This document shows, piece after piece, positions 57,053 to 64,000 of a stretch of DNA of 64,000 nt. Source of the stretch: Flaccisagitta enflata. Lineage: Eukaryota; Chaetognatha; Sagittoidea; Aphragmophora. A model generated the notes under the pieces. That model was not told the DNA's origin. It worked only from the letters and a program-made list of their open reading frames with translations, and made no database searches. Numbering within the stretch: position 1 is the stretch's first letter; every line of letters begins with the position of its first letter. Both the position numbers and the translations under genes were made by a program. The stretch lies in assembly GCA_965153355.1 (NCBI GenBank), contig OZ231128.1:22072001-22136000 (forward strand), in the 5' to 3' direction.

Positions 57053-57452
57053 AAAATCTGAAATTGACAGTAATAACTATCAACTCATTATTTATGAGGA
57101 TTCCAAAACTGGTCCCAGAATTTTGTTTATCCGCGTTTTCATTTTTGACCTCACGTGAGGTCAGATTGGGGTCACTTGTGACCTTTGACCCCAATTTTGA
57201 CCCACTTAAAATGAGAAATGATAAAAAAGAAGAGTACATTCTTTTGCTACTTTTTTGAGAGGAATCCAAATCTGCAATCAGATTTTAATTTTGAAAACTT
57301 TGAAATTTTGACCCCAGTGGGGGATCATACTTTGACCCACTGACCTTTGACCCCCTGGAACTTACACTTCCCGAACATTTTTTGACAAAACAAACATGTA
57401 GCATTGAAGCTCATGGACAGTACTTGAGAATGGTACAACGGAGAAATGACAT
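57053..57452 (-). repeat. Dispersed repeat R3, minus-oriented copy
   Basis: Inverted partner of 52,772-53,172; directly followed by repeat R2 copy 2. Confidence 0.8.
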
Positions 57453-57870
57453 TTATCCCATAGTCAGGGGCATCGGGTACTGCTGACCATCTTATGCTTG
57501 TGTGACATGTTTTAAGTGAAAAAAAATGTTTTAGGAGTAGGGGTGGGGTCAGTAATGAGGTCGAGGATTGGTTTAGGGTTACCTAGGATCAAGGTTAGGG
57601 CTGAGGTTATATTTTTCATATTCTCTTTTTCCTCACTATCTTTTAATTCAACCTTAATCTAGGAGTGGTGGTGGCCTGAAAATGGAGAGAGACCCTCAGA
57701 ACCTGTACCAGATTGGGCACATGGAACGGTTTTGGTCATATTGATTTTGGAAACGTTTGTAGGTAAGTCAGGACTAATTTGGGAGTAACTCGAACTGTTT
57801 TTTGTTACGTGAGACTTGACTTTAGAAGTTACTTTGTCCATTCGTTCGTCCGTCCCTCCATCCGTCACAA
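57453..57870 (+). repeat. Dispersed repeat R2, copy 2
   Basis: Partner of 16,530-17,010; ends with a degenerate stem-loop, AAGTTACTTTGTCC and a (CGTC)n array at 57,840-57,870. Confidence 0.75.
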
Positions 57871-58083
57871 AAGTTGATTATTTGGTCATTCTCGAGGTCC
57901 CCAGAATCAAGTTTGAAGTCCAGCGCGACTGTTTGCAATATCTTATGTTCCTTTTTTCCTTGTTCGTCAGAAATTTAGTTTGAAAGTTTGGTTGCCCACC
58001 CTAACGAGAGTGCTCCCTTTGTTTGCATCCAGTTTATTGGTTTTAGAAAGAGTTTTTATTGACAATGATGTTCTCGTGACCAG

Positions 58084-59306
58084 GAGGATTTTTTAACATC
58101 ACTGTCCTTGTGATGTTTTGCAAAGACAAAAGTTTGTCTTCTCCATCAACTTTCCTCGTACAAAATCTGGCATTAGCAGGTGAAATTTCTGCAATAACAA
58201 GTCGTTTTCAGGTGAAATTTCAATTTTTGCCTTTTTTACATTGTTTTTTGAGTCGACTGATGTTAGCTAATAATCACTCCTTCTAGTTAATCAAGATGAT
58301 AAAGAAAGTGACCCGCTCAGGATACATGAAATTATAGCGCATCCAAAATAGCAGCCTCCAAAATAGCAGGCTCGGAAATAGCACGGCCCATTTTAGTATT
58401 ATAGCTGCTCTATTATAGCAAAACTGATAAGTCATGCTTAGCTGTAAATCATTTAGAAACTAGGATGAACACAACTCATTTGGTTCTCACGCCCATAGAT
58501 AATTAAAGAGTACGCATATACTGAGGAGTGTTCGTGCAGTCCCTCTCAGAAGTTCCTCGACGAATCCGTTGTTGCAGGCTTCCTTCATTGCTTCTTACAG
58601 ATTTTGGTATGTCGACGATCGGCATGATTACTCCAATGTCTTCCTCATATTACGGTGAATGGATTTGGGGTGAAATGGGCTGTGCCTACGACGGATTCAT
58701 GCATTTTGTTATTGGTGAGTTCTTCATACATTACAACCGCCATAACCAGTTGTTCCTTATGTAACTGTCAATGAATGGAAGCATGAATTATACGTGTCAC
58801 AACCATTCAAAGGATTTTTCAACACATTAAGAACTCTTTCATTGCCTCATGTCCAAACGATGTCATATTTCTTAGCTCTTTCTTTCACGTGCTACGTAAC
58901 TCTATCAACCACTTTTCGTTCTGTCCGTCTGTCTGCCGGTCCTATTGGCCTATTGGCCCCTGCCCATCGTACCGCTCACGGCTAAATAAGGAGTGTTCAA
59001 GTTTTTTTAAAATTTCATTTGTTTTCAATCCCCATTCTTACCAATAACCCTATCGGCATTTCCTTAAAAAACATGAAATGGTGACAGAAGAAAAAAGATT
59101 CACTGTTGCGTATGTCAATTTGTTCCTTCTGCAGGAAATGTCCAAGTGAATTTGGTTACGGCGATAGCCTTTGATAGATTCATTTGCATAGCACGGCCAA
59201 TGTCGTCTTGGAAATTGACGAAGGAAAAGGTAGTTGCAATGATGAAAGTAAAACTGAGAGCCTAAATGGTGACTTATTTTTCAACGATGGAAAGATAACA
59301 TAGGGC

Positions 59307-59389
<83 letters not shown>

Positions 59390-59446
59390 AAACAGCAACA
59401 ACAACAGCAACAACAACAACAACAACTACAACAATAACAACAACAA

Positions 59447-59508
<62 letters not shown>

Positions 59509-59558
59509 GCAACAACAACAGCAACAACAACAGCAACAACAACAACAACTACAACAAT

Positions 59559-59628
<70 letters not shown>

Positions 59629-62585
59629 CAACAACAACAACAACAACAACAACAGCAGTAACCCAGTATTGTCCTGTTGGCCTTGTTTCTTGACAGGCGA
59701 GGGTTGTGGTCGCTGTTTGCTGGTTCATTGCGTTTATGGTCGCGTTTTTTCCTCTTATTGGATGGAGCAGGTTTGTACCTGAAGGTAAGGGCCATTTTTG
59801 AAAGTTGATATCATTGATATCTCAGTCTCTTTGTGCCATTTCTTTTGATTTCCTACGTTGGCAAAAACAGAAATCGACCTAGATAACAGATAGAAATTGT
59901 TTGTCCCTTGACATCCGGATTTCTGTTATTGCCAACGTAGGAAATCGAAATAAATGTCTTGACTGGTATTTCGTAATCGATAAAGGCAGATTTTCGTTAC
60001 TATTTGGGGGTGTAACTGTATATAGATGATAATATGATATCCTTCATCAAATTAGGCCCGCTAACAACCTGCGGAGTAGATTGGTTTGATCGCAGTCTCA
60101 ACAGTCAAACTTACGTCATATTTTGTTACACGATCATGGTTGCTATTCCAATACCCACCATAATTTTCTGCTATTACAATGTCTGGAGCACGGTTCGTGA
60201 CTACCTCATAATTTAACTTTACATTTACAAGTATCATTTATCATAACTGCGAAGATGACGACGACTAAGGCAGCTGAGTCAATGGTTTTGACCTTTGAAG
60301 AAACTGACTGAGAAAAAGAACTGATTGATTGGCCTGAATTTGCAGATGAGAAACATCTCAACAAATGGAATATGGGATCTAAACACTGCAACGGGCAAAA
60401 GAAATCTGAATATAGAAAGGAGAATGATGAAAACTGCAATTTGTCTTACAAGTAAGAAAGCGATCCACTCAGACTCTGAGGTATTTAAGAGCAATGCTTT
60501 TTGTTTTATGGGACCAATTCTTCTCTTAGATTGTACAGTAGATGTCGTCTAGGCTTGGAAATACGGGGGAATTCATAGTAGGAAGACAAATAAATCTATG
60601 GGATTGATATTTGATATATAAACTAATAAAGGGATGCTTTATTGATGATAGGTGTTGGTTGCCATGGAAACACTTTTCCATGTATTCTCGCCAAAGTATC
60701 AATATTTTGAGAATTGTTTTGAGGGAACATTGCTCAAAATTAAATTTGCTACAACTTTCCCACAGTATGTTCTTTAAGAATATCGTTCGTATGGCGGTTG
60801 CTAGGGAGCATCACAGGGTTGTCACACATAGTTACGCTCCCTAGCAACAGCTAAATGTGCGATATTGATACAGAACATATAATGGAAAGTTGTAGCAAAT
60901 TTGATTTTAAGCATTGTTCCCTAAAAAAATTTCTCAAAACATTGATATTTTAGCAGGAATACATGGAAATGTGTTTCCATGGCAACCAACGCCCATCGTC
61001 AATAAAGCTACCTTTTATTAGTTTATATTCCAAATATCATTCTTTTTATGTTTATTTGTCTTCTCAATGTGAATTCCCCCGTATTTCCAAGTCTAGACGA
61101 CATTTACTGTATTAACTTGCCCTTATCTATAGTTTTCGGCTTTAAATCATTATTATCATTTGTTTTAGTATTTGTATGGATGAGGTTGCGGATCTATTTG
61201 GGTTATTGTCGAGCTTTCAGATAACCTATCAAAATTTTTGTTTTTGTTCTTTTTCCCCCTCTAGTTGCCATGATCAGCCACTGGGGTCCATACGCTATCG
61301 TTTGTTTCTGGTGCTCATTTTGGAGTCCTGATGGTATTCCTATGTTCTTCCATTGTCTTACTCCATGCTTTGCCAAAGCTATGGCAGTTACGGATCCAAT
61401 TCTTTACATTTCTACCAATAAGCGATATAGGTAAAACAATAGATGACGGATTTAAAAACAAGATCATGAGATCAACTTAACGTGCGTCATAACTCGCTAA
61501 GGCCGCTGCCCGAAAGTATTTCACGCTTTCAACAATCTGAAGTTCTAAGAATACGAAGGATGAATATTTGTGACGGACATTCGAACGGACCGACGGATTA
61601 ACATAATAAGTGATGGCATATTACTAAAATATTTTATATTTGTATTTTCCTATAGATACTTTGTTTTAAATTCTTCTTAATAATCAAATTCAGAAATGAC
61701 TGACTTATGACTAATGGAACACTTGGACACAACTGTCCAACTTGGTAAAAAACTTAGAAAGTTATGAATTTTTGCTGATACCCAAACCATTTTTGGTCGT
61801 GCACATGAGTCTCTTAATGATCGGCCTAACAATCAGTTGGTCCATCTGTTTTTTGTTTGGCTTGTCGGATGGTCTATCCTCCTTTCGGTCGGCCGGTTGG
61901 TTGCTTGGTGTTCTTTGTACTTGTACTATAGATTGATTTGTTTCCACAATTTCTCTTACTTTACTCTCTTTTTATTCAAGGCACGCATTTTTGTCGGTGC
62001 TACCATGTCCAGTCGTTGTCATGGATGACGAGGATGGCAATCTCAAGAATAAGGTCAGTAGGACACTTGCTTTGATACATCACATGATATCATGAGATAC
62101 CGTCTGAAAAAAACTACAGCTAAAAGTGGTATCTTGATGCACAACTCAAGCCTTTTCACTTGTTAGTCTTATCTTTTTTTTTTTTGAATATTTTTATTCT
62201 TTCATGACTTTTTATGAAACAAGTCAAACACAAAATTCGTGGACGGTTGGGCAGGGAAAATATTCAAAAACTACAGAACAACAGTATTTTGCACTTACAT
62301 ACAGTGACCCATAACATTATGAAAAAAAAAAAAGACTGTATTTCACTGAGATTTCCGACGGACCGACCTGCGGACCGACTTAAAACATAGGATCTTAAGG
62401 TCATTTCCAGTGAATAAATCCCTCACGCATCCTGACTCTCCAAACTGGCACTTGTAAAGCAGATCTTATTGCTATTCTTAATCACTAATCAGGTTTCTCC
62501 CGCGACATGTGATGACGCAGAGAGTGCTGAAGTCCCATCAGTAAACTCTGAGAAAACAGAGGTCGAAAACAAGTCTACGGGATGA
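58084..62585 (+). CDS. Opsin (retinal-binding GPCR), nine exons, N-terminal exon not found
   Basis: Exons 58084-58179, 58601-58714, 59135-59229, 59697-59784, 60056-60192, 60346-60451, 61265-61430, 61981-62053 and 62493-62585 join in frame with GT-AG sites. Features: TM1/TM2 with TFLVQNLALAD; a Cys before TM3 and its EL2 partner (TTCGVDW); DRF in place of E/DRY; HWGPY in TM6; CFAKAMAVTDPILY in TM7 with the Schiff-base Lys (bovine K296); then NKRYR and a Cys (LPC) for palmitoylation; a Ser/Glu-rich tail ends in TGA. By ungapped alignment to bovine rhodopsin, position 113 is Asp, 181 is Glu and 302 is Asp instead of Asn. The upstream exon with the N-terminus must precede 58,084; that region is repetitive. 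Subfamily (ciliary, xenopsin or Go-like) cannot be settled by eye. Confidence 0.9.
58860..58975 (+). repeat. Stem-loop/tetranucleotide relic in opsin intron
   Basis: CACGT-GCT-ACGT (58,886-58,897), TCTATCAACC and GTTCTGTCCGTCTGTCTG. Similar to the fragment at the start of capsid intron 2 (41,531). Confidence 0.55.
59308..59655. repeat. (CAA)n array in opsin intron
   Basis: About 115 triplets with AGC, CTA and AAA variants arranged in a higher-order pattern: the block CAACAACTACAACAATAACA occurs twice (near 59,420 and 59,545). Confidence 0.95.
59848..59950. repeat. Short inverted repeat in opsin intron
   Basis: GATTTCCTACGTTGGCAA...AACAGAAATC against its complement about 60 bp later. Possibly a tiny MITE. 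Confidence 0.75.
60534..61111. mobile_element. TACAGTA-ended palindromic MITE in opsin intron
   Basis: Ends TACAGTAGATGTCGTCTAG and CTAGACGACATTTACTGTA. The arms are inverted copies over almost the full length (GTTGCCATGGAAACAC, ACTTTCC, GTTGCTAGGGAGC all recur inverted). TA ends suggest a Tc1/mariner-type MITE. Confidence 0.85.
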
Positions 62586-62729
62586 AATAAGAAGAATACC
62601 AGTGTGTGTTTTTTTTCTTTTTTTGATGTGGAATTTATTATTCATCAACACATCAGACTGTTAGGTTTGAAATCTGTTTAGTCACTTCAACATCTCATGT
62701 GCAGGTAAATACGCACTTGCAAGAACTGG

Positions 62730-62735
62730 AATAAA
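62730..62735 (+). terminator. Polyadenylation signal AATAAA, probably opsin
   Basis: AATAAA lies 145 bp after the opsin stop on the same strand. Confidence 0.5.
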
Positions 62736-63177
62736 TGTTCTATCAAGCTTAAAAATACAGCCTTGAGCCAAGTTGTGAAATTGCTTTCAATGCCCAAGAA
62801 CTTCTTGAAGAAGGTTAATGTTTTGAGCTAAATCACGGCCTAGAAGAAACAAGGTGATTTCCGTTGCGCTTGATCTCGTCAGATAGAACACACTTTTCCT
62901 GATAAAATTGACATTCAGTGCTAATGCCATTAGTAATGGCATCAATATTGGTAAAGTGCTACTTTATCTAAAACACTATCATTAAACCAGGTTAAGTCCC
63001 ACTGCAGCGATCTCTGTACCAGTAATTGCGGCTGTCGCCGTGAGGAAACAAGCCGTAAGCATTGGTCAAATTTCACCAAATTCTTTTTTTTTTTTTTGTT
63101 ACTGCTAATCTTTTCATTCGTTAGATTATAGCAAAAGTTATTGTATGAATTGATTGCACTGAAAATCAGCGAAAAAT
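62736..63177. other. No gene recognised
   Basis: Unique-looking AT-rich sequence with a T-run at 63,087. Confidence 0.5.
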
Positions 63178-63800
63178 AATACTGAGCCAAATGAGCTAGA
63201 TGAGCTAAAATACTCAAAACACTCATCCAGACGACCGGTTATACCCATTGATATGCTTTCTTATAGTTGCATTATCAGACATGTATCAAAACATTTATTT
63301 ATTTATCATCAGAAAAAAAGACCAAAAGAGCCAAATGAGCTAACTGAGCTAGATTACTCAAAAACATTCTCATAGATGAGCAGCTATTCTTATAAATATG
63401 TTACCTTGAACTTGCATGCTCAGACACGTATCAAAGCATTTATCTATTAATCCCAGTTGAAATCAGAAATAAAACTGAGCTAAATGAGCTAAATGAGCTA
63501 AATGAGCTAAATGAGCCAAATCACATTTACCTTTAAAACACCCTTACAAATAGCTATGCTCATTGAGGTGTTTTCTTGTATTTGCATACACAGACATGCA
63601 TCATAATATTCATTTATCTACCCCATTGAAAATCTGAAAAAAAACATGAGCTAAATGAGTTAAATGAGCTAGAATACTCTCACAGAAAACAGAAAACACC
63701 GTCACAGACAAGCAGCTATGCTCATAAACATGTTTTCTTGTATTTACATGCTCAAACAAACATCAATGCACTTTTTTATTGATCCTACACGAAATCATAA
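63178..63800. repeat. Satellite-like tandem repeat, unit about 150-170 bp
   Basis: Four diverged units. Each has a (GAGCTAAAT)n run, an ACTCAAAA/CACCC segment, then GCTATNCTCATNNA, a CTTGTATTTGCAT-like string, CAGACATGTATCA and an ATTTATC end. To 64,000 nothing else is recognised. Confidence 0.75.
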
Positions 63801-64000
63801 AGAATTGAAATAAATTCTATTTGAATCTTTTATAAAAAAAAATATTTAAAGATTAAAAACTTGGAAAATATTTGGCGTAGAGCATTCTGCTTGGCGCCAA
63901 ATGAAAAAGAATTATCTAATTTACGTACCCTATCAATTTCATTGAAGGCCTCAATCAGCCGGATGAGAGCCTCAATTTAAAAAAAGGAAAATGAAAACCA

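Overview
The window is eukaryotic nuclear DNA from an invertebrate animal. The evidence is a multi-exon opsin, GT-AG introns, an intron-containing tRNA-Ile(UAU) gene, a Ty3-type retroelement, and a very high load of microsatellites, minisatellites and foldback/TIR elements. I cannot name the phylum from sequence alone.

Layout. 1-17 kb is mostly repeats: minisatellites, foldback elements and tetranucleotide-array elements, plus one candidate signal-peptide first exon with a TATA box (7.14-7.29 kb) and copy A of a segmental duplication (9.45-15.2 kb). 17.8-20.3 kb holds two small unrecognised membrane-protein genes. 20.4-23.6 kb (minus strand) is a 5'-truncated Ty3/gypsy-like pol (RT, RNase H, integrase) with an in-frame TAG. 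25.2-42.2 kb is the centrepiece: a Polinton/Maverick (adintovirus-like) element with all genes on the plus strand. It carries protein-primed-type DNA polymerase B, a small acidic ORF, an FtsK/HerA-type packaging ATPase, a small PX-like core protein candidate, a proline-rich ORF, a retrovirus-type integrase, a penton-like minor capsid candidate, a lysine-rich ORF and a major capsid protein whose last codons run into an assembly gap (42,197-42,206). I find no maturation protease and no terminal inverted repeats. 42.2-58 kb is repeats again: a 60-70 bp minisatellite, a 609-bp palindrome, duplication copy B (43.6-50.7 kb) and several inverted-repeat families. 58.1-62.6 kb is an opsin gene (nine exons seen, N-terminal exon not found), followed by a satellite-like tandem repeat.

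What stands out. The Polinton has spliceosomal introns in polB (six), the ATPase (four) and the capsid gene (four). They can be placed because reading frame and family motifs continue across every junction. Three catalytic motifs are interrupted: polB motif B, polB motif C and the ATPase Walker A region. Most of these introns contain microsatellites, and three share the same internal organisation, as expected for intron copies rather than independent introns. One ATPase intron contains the tRNA-Ile gene. Motif B is interrupted by a TIR element of a family that recurs in the window. That family carries a short stem-loop whose stem sequence differs between copies while pairing is kept. Comparing the two duplication copies gives empty sites for four repeat families and so shows them to be mobile.

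All exon models were made by eye from splice consensus, phase and family motifs; no alignment or transcript was available.
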